Below are positions 1-7,260 of a stretch of 34,126 nucleotides of DNA, one piece after another. The DNA lies in assembly GCF_003664995.1 (NCBI RefSeq), contig NZ_JFHL01000023.1:1-34126 (forward strand), written 5' to 3'. The notes beneath the pieces are model-generated. The model saw only the letters and a list, made by a program, of their open reading frames with translations. It had not been told where the DNA came from and made no database searches. The position numbers and the translations under genes were made by a program. How positions within the stretch are numbered: the first letter of the stretch is position 1; every line of letters starts with the position of its first letter. The stretch comes from Mesotoga sp. BH458_6_3_2_1 (GTDB lineage Bacteria; Thermotogota; Thermotogae; Petrotogales; Kosmotogaceae).

Positions 1-1
1 G

Positions 2-508
2 ACTCTTCTTCTCAATCCCGAGCTTCTAGTTGCGGATGAACCGGTATCCATGATAGACCTCTCCACCAGGGCGGAGATACTCCACATGATGAAGGAAGTG
101 CAGAGAGACCTTGGATTGACTTATCTCTACATAACTCACGATCTCTCTACTGCGAGATACTTCACAGACAGGATAGCAGTGATGTACCTTGGAAAGATAA
201 TAGAGATAGGCGATCCCGACGATGTTATAGACAACCCCGTTCATCCATACACAAGGGCTCTCATTGCCGCTGTATGCGAACCGGTTGCTGGAAAGGTAAA
301 CAAACCCAAGGTAGTACCTATAAAGGGAGAGATTCCCTCTGCCGCCAATATTCCAAAGGGCTGCAGATTCCATCCGAGATGTCCTTATGCAAAAGAAGAA
401 TGCTGGGAGAAGGAAGAACCTCAACTTCGGGAGATAAAAGAGGGTCACTTCCATGCCTGCAGAAGATGGAAGGAAGTCGCTGAAGAGAAAGACCGGGGTT
501 GCGGGTAG
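2..508 (+). CDS. Oligopeptide/dipeptide ABC transporter ATP-binding protein (OppF/DppF type), 3' part
   Basis: The gene enters the window from upstream. The open frame runs from base 2 and begins inside the Walker B region (LLVADEPVSMIDLS), followed by the switch histidine in YITHDLS. The C-terminal tail is typical of the OppD/OppF/DppF family: HPYTRAL, then a four-cysteine region (GCRFHPRCPYAKEEC and a final HACRRW). In DppD of Mycobacterium this cysteine set is reported to bind an iron-sulfur cluster; whether it does here is unknown. The protein would energise uptake of peptides or oligosaccharides from the inner face of the membrane. The missing upstream DNA should carry its Walker A half and probably the partner ATPase and permeases. 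SMIDLS in place of the usual SALDVS after Walker B is a common subfamily variant. No terminator is obvious downstream; the repeat block starts 23 bases after the stop. Confidence 0.93.
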   Translation, partial: TLLLNPELLVADEPVSMIDLSTRAEILHMMKEVQRDLGLTYLYITHDLSTARYFTDRIAVMYLGKIIEIGDPDDVIDNPVHPYTRALIAAVCEPVAGKVNKPKVVPIKGEIPSAANIPKGCRFHPRCPYAKEECWEKEEPQLREIKEGHFHACRRWKEVAEEKDRGCG

Positions 509-530
509 CAGGTTGGTGGCATCAAGATCA

Positions 531-634
531 GAAGTGATGCTGCCTCCGGCAGGAAGTGAGGCTCGCTGACGCGAGGAAGTGATGCCCGGAAGGGCATCCG
601 GGGAAGTGAGGCTGGCACTTGCGCACCAGGAGGC
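531..634 (+). repeat. Linker-hairpin array 1 (4 units of GGAAGTGAKGC)
   Basis: Units lie at 531-540 (GAAGTGATGC), 552-562, 575-585 and 602-612. The spacers between them are all inverted repeats: TGCC-TCC-GGCA (541-551), TCGC-TGAC-GCGA (563-574) and CCGGA-AGGGCA-TCCGG (586-601). A fourth spacer, TGG...CCA (613-628), has shorter arms and is followed by a degenerate unit, GGAGGC. The linker is nearly constant while stem sequence changes with pairing kept. There is no coding signal: the frames crossing it are low-complexity translations of the repeat. Confidence 0.85.
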
Positions 635-669
635 AAAAACCAAAGAAGAAGAGCAAGCGAATTAAACCG

Positions 670-1255
670 ATCTGATCAGAACGAACACATTTTGTCATCC
701 TGAAATGCTCCTGTTCAGGATCTGGGTTTTTGGGAAACCGTGGTTGGGGTTAGCGGGTTGGTGGTAGGAAAGAGCAAAGGAACTGGTTGACCGTTGAATG
801 GTTCTCCGTTCGCCGAAAAGAACAGTTGCAAGTTCCAAGATGTGAGTTGTAAGTTGTAAAAAAGGCCGGGGTCGGAGGTTGGTGGTTGGAGGTCCGTAAG
901 AGCAAAAGAAACTGGTTGACCGCTGAGCGGTTCCCCGTTCTCCGAATAAAAAACCTGTTCTTCCAGAGCGAGGATCTGTTCTTCGTTCTTGGTTAGAGCA
1001 ATGAAGCAAGAGCACCAATATTCCGACCAGGAGCTTTGTCGGAATGACGGAATCTGGCCTTTTAGGAATAACCATTCGCTGTCATCCCGAACTTGTTTCG
1101 GGATCTGGTTTTGATCCTCTCGACGGGGGACGGAGGACCGTTGACGGCCAACGTTGTCTTCACAGCGACCAGCGGGTTTTTGCTCTTAAGCGCACAGCGG
1201 CTCTTCTGGCCACGAAACGGAACTGACCGCACGAAGTGCGACTGGGCCACGTTAG
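670..1255. repeat. Intergenic mosaic repeat block A
   Basis: This is a patchwork of sub-elements found again near 11463-12080, 20145-20940 and 33640-34126. In order it holds a hairpin GTCAT-CCTGAA-ATGCTCCTG-TTCAGG-ATCTGG (from 694); a G/T-rich stretch with ggttggtggtaggaaagag; 'gttgaccgttgaatggttc' and 'gttgaccgctgagcggttc' hairpins; TCCGAC-CAGGAGCTTT-GTCGGA followed by ATGAC (1022-1048); GTCAT-CCCGAA-CTTGT-TTCGGG-ATCTGG (1081-1108); 'gacggaggaccgttgacgg'; and CGCAC-GAA-GTGCG (1228-1240). Open frames here have no protein-like composition and are treated as spurious. Confidence 0.85.
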
Positions 1256-1277
1256 CAGAATGGCTTTGAAGATTTTC

Positions 1278-1482
1278 CCCGCAAAGCGGGCATTGCGTCC
1301 TGGCATGTTCTTCGCCAGCCTTGCGTCCACTGATGCTCCTCAGTGCATTGCGTCCCGGCACGATCTTTGCCGGCATTGCGTCCAATGTTCTATAAGGGCA
1401 TCACTTCCGCCGATGCTTTTCGGCGCATCACTTCCCGACGGAGTCGGCATTGCGTCCAATGTTCTATAAGGGCATCACTTTC
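1278..1482 (-). repeat. Linker-hairpin array 2 (8 units, opposite orientation to array 1)
   Basis: On the plus strand the linker reads GCATTGCGTCC or GCATCACTTCC. Units end at 1300, 1328, 1355, 1383, 1408, 1435, 1457 and 1482. Inverted-repeat spacers are CCCGC-AAA-GCGGG (1278-1290), TGGC-ATGTTCTTC-GCCA (1301-1317), ACTGA-TGCTCC-TCAGT (1329-1344), CGGCA-CGATCTT-TGCCG (1356-1372), GCCGA-TGCTTT-TCGGC (1409-1424) and CGAC-GGA-GTCG (1436-1446). Two spacers (1384-1397 and 1458-1471) are identical copies of AATGTTCTATAAGG and have lost pairing. The last unit ends 15 bases before the stop of the converging DeoR gene, so DeoR-operon transcripts would run into the array. Confidence 0.88.
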
Positions 1483-1497
1483 TGTGAAGCGGCCTTC

Positions 1498-2238
1498 TCA
1501 TATCGCTTCAGAGGGCAAGAAGTTTCTGTCTTCAGTGATGACCCTATCTATTTCATCGATTTCGGCCATTTTGAACGGCGCGATTACGTCGAATTTACTG
1601 TTATCGACAAGAAGAATTTTTGCACTGGAATTGAGAAGCATTTTTCTCTTTATACTTGCTGAAAAGGGGCTCAACTCGAATGTCCCTATCTTCTTTCTAA
1701 GGGAAGCACATGAAAAAAAGAACTTGTTTGCATATATTGAACCGACAAGACTCTCCGCCCTGGGGCCGATGAGCGAATCAAATCCATACTGTAGACTGCC
1801 GCCGCTTGACTCAACCGAAAACCCCTGAACCTTTGAAAGCGCAAGAAGAATGTTGATTCCGTTGGTGATTATGTGCAGCTTCTTGAAAGCCCTGGAGAGT
1901 TTTAAAGCGAAAACGTAACATGTAGTGCTTTCATCTATAAAGAGAACATCATTTTCTTCCACAAATTCGATTGCCTTCGCTGCAATTCTTTCTTTCGCCT
2001 CTCTGGCTAACCTCAGCCTTTTCAAGAAGAAGCTGTTTGGATCTGTTTCCTGATTCACAGCTCTTACGACTCCGTATCCGTTGATAACAAGGCCGGATTT
2101 CTGCAGATCTCTCAAGTCTCTTCTCAGCGTGACGAGAGATACATCCATTAGAGATGCAAGTTCTTGAGTATTAATCGATTCTCTTTCGGAAAGAACGCTA
2201 AGAATGTTCTGTCTTCTGTCTTCTTTCTTCAAAGCCAT
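1498..2238 (-). CDS. DeoR-family transcriptional regulator
   Basis: A sugar-operon repressor-type regulator of 246 residues, the usual family length. The N-terminal winged helix-turn-helix spans about residues 6-60, with the DeoR signature in SLVTLRRDLRDLQKSGL near 34-50. The C-terminal sensor fold (DeoRC, ISOCOT-like, about 75-230) shows FIDESTT, ITNG, SGGSL, GPRAE and LLVDNSKFD, the segments that bind phosphorylated sugars in this family. It is the last gene of the minus-strand sugar ABC operon, 24 bases after the second permease stop, and is probably autoregulated. It likely controls both that operon and the divergent kinase/aldolase genes, with a phosphorylated intermediate as effector. 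That role is inferred from context; the family and fold are clear. Confidence 0.93.
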   Translation of the reverse strand: MALKKEDRRQNILSVLSERESINTQELASLMDVSLVTLRRDLRDLQKSGLVINGYGVVRAVNQETDPNSFFLKRLRLAREAKERIAAKAIEFVEENDVLFIDESTTCYVFALKLSRAFKKLHIITNGINILLALSKVQGFSVESSGGSLQYGFDSLIGPRAESLVGSIYANKFFFSCASLRKKIGTFELSPFSASIKRKMLLNSSAKILLVDNSKFDVIAPFKMAEIDEIDRVITEDRNFLPSEAI

Positions 2239-2262
2239 TCGCTCAACTCCAGCATGTTTGTT

Positions 2263-3255
2263 TTATCTGACTCTCCTTCTTGCTAATCTTAGAGCTTCTA
2301 CACCGAGGAGGAGTGCACCCCATAGAGCAAGTGTGAGAAACTGACTTATTCCAAGAAGATTCAAACCGCTTGAGATAACCTGAAGCAAGACCAAACCAAG
2401 GAAAACACCGGACACTTTCCCGAAGCCGCCGTTTGGATTGATTCCTCCTAGAACTGAAACCAGTACGGTAACGAGAAGATATGAGGAACCATAACCGGCC
2501 TTTGCGGAATTAAATCTTGCTATCATTATCAGAGAGGCTAGACCCGCCAGAAGGCCCGAGATCATGTAAACGAGAATGGTTACTTTGTTGGTGTTTATTC
2601 CAGAGAAACTGGTAGCTTTGATGTTGGATCCGATCATGTAGGTCGATAAACCCAAGCGCGTCTTGTTTAGAATTATCGCGACAGCTACCGCAACGGCTAT
2701 TAAAATGAACATCGGTACCGGTACTCCCAGGAAGGTTCCATTACCAATCACGAGAAGGTTCCTCGGCAGGCCCGAAATCACATACCCTCTGGTTATAACG
2801 AGGCTTATTCCTTCGAGAAGGGTCATAGTACCTAGCGTTGCAAGTATCGGAGATACCCCAATATAAGCGATTATCATTCCATTTACAAGTCCCACTATGA
2901 GTGAAATCGACAACCCTGCGATTACGGCCAGAAAGATCGTCCAGCCCAGCCCGGCCCCTCCCGCACCAGATGCTAGATCACCTGTCAAAATCATTGCCAT
3001 GATTATCCCTGAGAGATTTGCCGAACTTATGATTGAGAGGTTAATTCCACCAGTAAGCATCGTTATCATCATCGCGAAAGCAAGAACTCCCAGTTCAGGA
3101 AGCTGAAAAGCCATCGACTGGAGATTGCTGGGCCTTAGAAATTTTCCAGGAAGAGCAAGCGAGAACAATAGCACCAGAATGGCCAGAATCGCTCCAAGCG
3201 AGAGAATCTCGGAGTGCTTTGATACTCTTCCCCTGCCGGTGTCAGTCTTCAACAT
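2263..3255 (-). CDS. Sugar ABC transporter permease, CUT2 (RbsC-like) family
   Basis: An integral membrane permease of 330 residues with about nine or ten hydrophobic segments, matching the BPD_transp_2 family of ribose, galactose, rhamnose and AI-2 importers. Family segments seen include MLTGGINLSI near residue 65 (the 'GGIDLS' motif), VNGMIIAYIGVSPILATLGTM near 125-145, and SVLGGINPNGGFGKVSGVFLG near 265-285. It overlaps the preceding permease gene by 14 bases, and GGAG lies about 9 bases before the chosen ATG, so the two are translated together. As this operon has two different permeases, the channel is probably a heterodimer, as in LsrC/LsrD and RhaP/RhaQ systems. Confidence 0.94.
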   Translation of the reverse strand: MLKTDTGRGRVSKHSEILSLGAILAILVLLFSLALPGKFLRPSNLQSMAFQLPELGVLAFAMMITMLTGGINLSIISSANLSGIIMAMILTGDLASGAGGAGLGWTIFLAVIAGLSISLIVGLVNGMIIAYIGVSPILATLGTMTLLEGISLVITRGYVISGLPRNLLVIGNGTFLGVPVPMFILIAVAVAVAIILNKTRLGLSTYMIGSNIKATSFSGINTNKVTILVYMISGLLAGLASLIMIARFNSAKAGYGSSYLLVTVLVSVLGGINPNGGFGKVSGVFLGLVLLQVISSGLNLLGISQFLTLALWGALLLGVEALRLARRRVR

Positions 3256-4249
3256 TGATTATCGCTCCTTTTCTCTCGCGGACTTTTCTCTGATAGGCCG
3301 TTATCCCCACGCTGACGACGATGATCGCTCCGATAAAGACCTTATGCCAATAAGAGGAAATTCCGAGTAACGTAAGGCCATTCTGAACGATGACAATCAA
3401 ACCGAAACCAAGAACCGTCCCTAGAATGCTGCCAGTACCTCCTGCAAGGCTTGCTCCTCCAAGAACGACAGCCGCCAGAACTTCCAGTTCCCTGCCCATC
3501 AAGGCATTGGGGGCGACAGTCAACATCATGTTCGCCTGAACTGTTGAGGCTATGCCTGCAAGAAAACCCATATAACAATAGACGAATATCTGCGTCTTGA
3601 GAACGCTTATTCCCACACGTCTTGCGGCTTCCTGATTTCCGCCAACGGCGTAGATATTTCTGCCCAGAGCCGTGTACTTCAGTATCAGCCAGGTAAGAAT
3701 GAAGGAAAGAACAAGAACTAGAATTGGTATAGTAATCCCCGGATTGTCTCCAAATCTAACTAGATTCCTCTCCATAAACCACATGGGAAAGCCGTAAATC
3801 CAGGTACCGCCGCTGATAAATATCAGAAGGCCGTAGAACAGGTTCATGGTAGCGATCGTCACGATTATTGGCGGAGTTTTGAGGAAGTAAATAAGTAAGG
3901 CATTGACCAAACCCAGCGCAATTCCGACAACCGCTCCTATTGCAAAGGCCAGGAACATATTCCCGCCCCAATGGATGACGATAGTAGCCATGACATACTG
4001 CGCGACCGTTGCAATTGCCGTAAATGAGATATCTATTCCTCCGGAAATCAGAACGACCAGCACGCCTGCGGCCATTATCGCAAGAAAGGAGTTGCTCTCA
4101 ACCATCCCGTAGAGATTGGTGGAAGTAAGAAAACTTGGCTTCAAAATGGTGAAGAAGAGTGAGACGACTATTATTACAAGCAAGAGATAGAACTCACTCT
4201 TGCCGAATAATTTTCTCAATACTGAATTACTGTCCGTTAATCTTCTCAT
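3242..4249 (-). CDS. Sugar ABC transporter permease, CUT2 (RbsC-like) family
   Basis: First of two permeases of the sugar importer, 335 residues from the start chosen here. The frame is open to a further ATG at 4291, but that would overlap the ATPase gene by 65 bases. The internal ATG at 4249 has GGAG about 10 bases upstream and leaves a 23-base overlap, which fits this compact operon better. Segments typical of BPD_transp_2 are ISGGIDISFTAIATV, LLIYFLKTPPIIVTIATM and VVLGGASLAGGTGSILGTVLG. It differs clearly in sequence from its neighbour at 2263-3255, so the pair is not a recent duplication. Confidence 0.93.
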   Translation of the reverse strand: MRRLTDSNSVLRKLFGKSEFYLLLVIIVVSLFFTILKPSFLTSTNLYGMVESNSFLAIMAAGVLVVLISGGIDISFTAIATVAQYVMATIVIHWGGNMFLAFAIGAVVGIALGLVNALLIYFLKTPPIIVTIATMNLFYGLLIFISGGTWIYGFPMWFMERNLVRFGDNPGITIPILVLVLSFILTWLILKYTALGRNIYAVGGNQEAARRVGISVLKTQIFVYCYMGFLAGIASTVQANMMLTVAPNALMGRELEVLAAVVLGGASLAGGTGSILGTVLGFGLIVIVQNGLTLLGISSYWHKVFIGAIIVVSVGITAYQRKVRERKGAIINVED

Positions 4250-5717
4250 ACAGCTCTTTCTCCGTGAGCTCGCTGGAGTTGTACTTTCCAATTATCCTTC
4301 CCGAGCTCATAATATAAGTCGTGTTTGAATGATAGATCGCTTCTTCGGCTTCATCCGTGATCATGATTATCGAAATACCTTCTGAGGCTAACTCTCTTAT
4401 TATCTTGTATATACTGTCCTTTGCGGCAACGTCTATTCCCACTGTCGGGGAATCGAGAATCAATACCTTCGGATTTATTGCCAACCACTTTGCAATTACA
4501 ACCCTCTGTTGATTGCCGCCGGAAAGCGTATTAACCGGAGAGTCGACCGAAGGAATCTTGATCGAGAGTTCGTCGACCCACCGCCTGACTTCAGTTCTTT
4601 CCTTGACTTTACTCAAGAGCCTGATTCTCGACAGTATTCTCTTTAGAACCGTTAACACAATGTTCTTGCTTACTGGCTGTTCCATAACGAGTCCGTGTTG
4701 CAATCGATCCTCAGGCACATACGCAATTCCAGCTCTCATAGCGTCCAAGGCGCTCCCAGGGTTCACTCTCTTCCCTTCTACGAAGATCTCTCCATCGTCG
4801 GGACGATTCATTCCGAAGAGTGAAAGGACGAACTCGGTTCTGCCTGAACCCATCAGTCCTGTGATACTTACTATTTCACCCTTGTGGACCTTCAAATCAA
4901 TTTCCTTGTAATTATTTCTCCTTGAGAGCTTTCTGACTTCCAGAATAACTTCGTGACCAGAATACGGAGTCAGTTTGGAGTACTCGAACTCCTTGCCTGT
5001 CATGAGAAATGAGAGCCTCTGTCGTGTCAATTCGGAAGCATCGAAGGCACCAACTTTTTTCCCGTCTCGAAGAACGGTAACTCGTTGGGCTACCTCCATT
5101 ATTTCATCGAGCTTATGGCTGACGAAGATCGTGGAGATTTCTCTGTTCTGCAGTTCATTTATGACCCTAATTAGCGACTGAACCTCTTTCTTGCTGAGAG
5201 AAGCAGTAGGTTCGTCCATTATTACAAGTCTCGCCTTGGCATTTATAGCCCTGCATATCGCTACAACTTGCCTTTCCGCTATAGATAGCTCGCTGACTTC
5301 GCGTCTGGGATCTAGTGAAACCCCAATTTTGTCCATCGTCTTCATTGACTCTTCTTCGGTCTCTTTCCATTTCATCAGACGACTTCCGGTTTCCACCCTC
5401 GAAGAAATAGCTATGTTCTCTGCAACGGTCAGATTTGGAAAGAGCGAAAGATCCTGATAGATAACCTGGATTCCCTCCCTCACACTGTTAGAAGACTTCT
5501 GGTGGCTTATCCTTCTTCCGTCGACATAGATCTCACCACCGGGATCGGGTGAGTGAATACCCGAGATTATCTTGATTAGGGTACTCTTTCCAGACCCGTT
5601 TTCGCCAACGAGACAGTGGATTTCCCCCTTTTCTATTTCAAAATCGACTGAATCGAGGGCCAATACTCCCCCGAACCTCTTCGAAATATTTCTCATCTCC
5701 AACAGTTTTTCGGCCAT
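4227..5717 (-). CDS. Sugar ABC transporter ATP-binding protein, CUT2 (RbsA/MglA/LsrA-like)
   Basis: A 496-residue double-cassette ATPase, the standard length of the RbsA/MglA/XylG/LsrA family. Cassette 1 has an intact Walker A, GENGSGKST (38-46), a signature LSIAERQ and Walker B LVIMDEPTAS. Cassette 2 has the family's degenerate Walker A, GLMGSGRTE, then LSGGNQQRVVIAKWL and VLILDSPTVGIDV. It energises the two permeases at the inner membrane face. The gene starts 43 bases after the binding-protein stop, with a strong hairpin in that gap (5735-5756) that could lower its expression relative to the binding protein. The exact sugar cannot be read from the ATPase. Confidence 0.95.
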   Translation of the reverse strand: MAEKLLEMRNISKRFGGVLALDSVDFEIEKGEIHCLVGENGSGKSTLIKIISGIHSPDPGGEIYVDGRRISHQKSSNSVREGIQVIYQDLSLFPNLTVAENIAISSRVETGSRLMKWKETEEESMKTMDKIGVSLDPRREVSELSIAERQVVAICRAINAKARLVIMDEPTASLSKKEVQSLIRVINELQNREISTIFVSHKLDEIMEVAQRVTVLRDGKKVGAFDASELTRQRLSFLMTGKEFEYSKLTPYSGHEVILEVRKLSRRNNYKEIDLKVHKGEIVSITGLMGSGRTEFVLSLFGMNRPDDGEIFVEGKRVNPGSALDAMRAGIAYVPEDRLQHGLVMEQPVSKNIVLTVLKRILSRIRLLSKVKERTEVRRWVDELSIKIPSVDSPVNTLSGGNQQRVVIAKWLAINPKVLILDSPTVGIDVAAKDSIYKIIRELASEGISIIMITDEAEEAIYHSNTTYIMSSGRIIGKYNSSELTEKELYEKINGQ

Positions 5718-5734
5718 AATCAGATCACCAGAAA

Positions 5735-5756
5735 GAGAGGGGGCGTACCCCCTCTC
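5735..5756 (-). terminator. Hairpin attenuator between binding-protein and ATPase genes
   Basis: On the minus strand GAGAGGGGG-TACG-CCCCCTCTC forms a perfect 9-bp stem with a four-base loop, starting 5 bases after the binding-protein stop and followed only by a short TTTC. It is not followed by a long T run, so it is more likely a partial terminator or a 3'-end stabiliser that raises binding-protein levels than a full stop. Confidence 0.7.
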
Positions 5757-5760
5757 GAAA

Positions 5761-6765
5761 TCAGAACCCGTAAGAAAGGGCGTTTTCAGCAGTTATATCG
5801 ACTTGCGCGTCGAATTTCACAATGTTTCCTTCCAGCGTGGCCTTCCCAAGATCGGGAATCTCGAATCCATCGACAACAGCCGGCACTATGCCTTCGGGGA
5901 TTCCCGCCTCAGCAAGAGCGGCCTTGGCATCGAGCAATGTCTTTGCCAAATAGACCTGCGCGAATCCAGCGTCTCTTGGATCCCACAGGTAACCCCATTG
6001 CATCAGTCCTTGCTTGAGATACGGGTCAGCATGGCTTGGGATAACCGTTCCGACTATCTGTACCTTTCCCTTCATGTTTCTCGCGTTGAGCGCCTGGGAC
6101 GCTCCGATCGGTCCCAGTGAACCAAATCCGACTATACCTTTCAGATTAGGATACGCATTTAGCAGCTCGAGTGTCTTTTGATAGGAAAGCTCAACACTCT
6201 CACCACATGGGATTCTCTCGGTTACCAGTTTCATATTTGGATACTTCTCCGCAACATAGGCAAGCCCAACGTCCGCCCAGAAGTTGTGGAGAGGAACTGT
6301 GAGTCCTCCGACGAAAACGGCAAACTCACCTTCTCCGCCCATTAGTTGAGCAAGTTTCTCGAAGTTAGCTTCTCCAAACTTGACGTTGTCTATCGTTTCT
6401 ACGTCCCAGTCGCCACCCTTCTGCTCTGGTGACTCGTGTGTGATGATAATGATACCGTTCGCTCTTGCCTTTTCGAATACAGGTTCAAGAGCTTTCGCAT
6501 CATTAGGTACTACACAGATGGCATCTACTCCCTTGGCAATAAGGTCTTCAACAATCTTCACCTGTTGAGCAGGATCCGCATCGGAAGGCCCTATCTGGTA
6601 GGCATTCACGCCGAGTTCATCTGCTGCATCTTTTACACCGACTTCCATTCTGTTGAACCAGGGGATTCCGCCGATCTTGACAACGACGGCAATCTCATAG
6701 TTCGCTGCTAAGACGGCAACTGTAAACAAGACACAGAACAGGAGCATCAGAAGCTTCTTGTTCAT
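5761..6765 (-). CDS. Periplasmic sugar-binding protein (LsrB/RhaS-like, CUT2)
   Basis: Solute-binding protein of the sugar importer, 334 residues. The chosen ATG has GGAGG 7 bases upstream; the ATG two codons earlier would sit 1 base from that site. The N-terminus MNKKLLMLLFCVLFTVAVLA is a signal peptide without a lipobox cysteine, so the mature protein should be soluble in the periplasm (toga space). The body is a Peripla_BP_4 fold: IGGIPWFNRMEVGVKDAA, IGPSDADPAQQVKIVEDLI, AICVVPNDAKAL and ITHESP. The C-terminal region has the GYLWDPRDAG layout and a short -ENALSYGF end resembling LsrB (AI-2) and rhamnose-binding proteins. It leads the operon and should be its most abundant product. The ligand is not identified; a ketose, a deoxysugar or an AI-2-like compound would fit. 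Confidence 0.92.
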   Translation of the reverse strand: MNKKLLMLLFCVLFTVAVLAANYEIAVVVKIGGIPWFNRMEVGVKDAADELGVNAYQIGPSDADPAQQVKIVEDLIAKGVDAICVVPNDAKALEPVFEKARANGIIIITHESPEQKGGDWDVETIDNVKFGEANFEKLAQLMGGEGEFAVFVGGLTVPLHNFWADVGLAYVAEKYPNMKLVTERIPCGESVELSYQKTLELLNAYPNLKGIVGFGSLGPIGASQALNARNMKGKVQIVGTVIPSHADPYLKQGLMQWGYLWDPRDAGFAQVYLAKTLLDAKAALAEAGIPEGIVPAVVDGFEIPDLGKATLEGNIVKFDAQVDITAENALSYGF

Positions 6766-6834
6766 TCGCATCCCTCCTTCTATGTGACCGGTAGGCCGGC
6801 CCAAAGATCATAAGACAAAGCATCGTAATTCACA

Positions 6835-6850
6835 TGATTACTTGTGATCA
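6835..6850. promoter_or_regulatory. Imperfect palindrome, candidate operator for the sugar ABC operon
   Basis: TGATTAC-TT-GTGATCA pairs 6 of 7 positions. It lies about 70 bases upstream of the binding-protein start. On the minus strand a TATAAT-like -10 occurs just upstream of it (6864 to 6859), so the palindrome would sit at about the transcription start. A related palindrome stands before the divergent kinase gene (7201-7214). DeoR as the binder is an inference. Confidence 0.4.
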
Positions 6851-6995
6851 ACATTTCAATTATATCGATTCACTCTGACAGATCCATACCCGAAGATTAC
6901 TGGTTATTCGAACTTACGGCTGATGAAGACCCTGTAGCGATAAATACTCTCGTTTTCCGGATTATCTCATCCATTGTTTCGGGACAATTGTGGAT

Positions 6996-7008
6996 GATCA
7001 ACTTGATC
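6996..7008. promoter_or_regulatory. Perfect palindrome GATCAA-C-TTGATC in the divergent intergenic region
   Basis: A 13-base perfect inverted repeat about midway between the two divergent transcription units (6766-7260). It is too short for a terminator and has no T run. Its position suits an operator shared by both directions, but no binding protein can be assigned from sequence alone. Confidence 0.3.
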
Positions 7009-7053
7009 TATCGCCTTCCCGCAGCTATATTGCCAGTCAAAAGTCTGTTTTTA

Positions 7054-7081
7054 TTGACACTGTCTAAGCTAACATTACATA
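7054..7081 (+). promoter_or_regulatory. Candidate sigma-70 promoter for kinase-aldolase genes
   Basis: A perfect -35 TTGACA (7054-7059), a 16-base spacer and a -10-like TACATA (7076-7081), followed by a leader of about 170 bases before the kinase ATG. A weaker alternative -10, TATGAT, lies at 7187-7192. Confidence 0.35.
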
Positions 7082-7200
7082 GTATTATTCGTCGGAAATC
7101 ACTCCTAATCGTTTGAACTATGGGATATTTGTTCCTAATCGGATTTCTTCAAATGCAGATTATCTGGTAAGCTCTAGGTAATAGACTATGATATGAAGTT

Positions 7201-7214
7201 ATCACTTTAGTGAT
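7201..7214. promoter_or_regulatory. Palindrome ATCAC-TTTA-GTGAT upstream of the kinase gene
   Basis: A perfect 5-bp inverted repeat, 47 bases before the kinase start. It shares the GTGATC half-site with the palindrome at 6835-6850 on the other side of the divergent region, which suggests one regulator touches both promoters. The DeoR product encoded at 1498-2238 is the nearest candidate. Confidence 0.38.
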
Positions 7215-7260
7215 CCGTTTTGCTCAATAGCGGTTTTAGAATGTACCTGTGGAGGAGACG

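Noticed and set aside
695-1469. Open reading frames of 60-126 codons in the left repeat block
   Set aside because: Their translations are low-complexity products of the mosaic repeats, recur in all blocks on either strand, and lack ribosome sites.
1278-1482. CRISPR-like array of short direct repeats with spacers
   Set aside because: Repeats are only 11 bases, spacers are 11-17 bases and mostly palindromic, some spacers are identical, and no cas gene is in the window.
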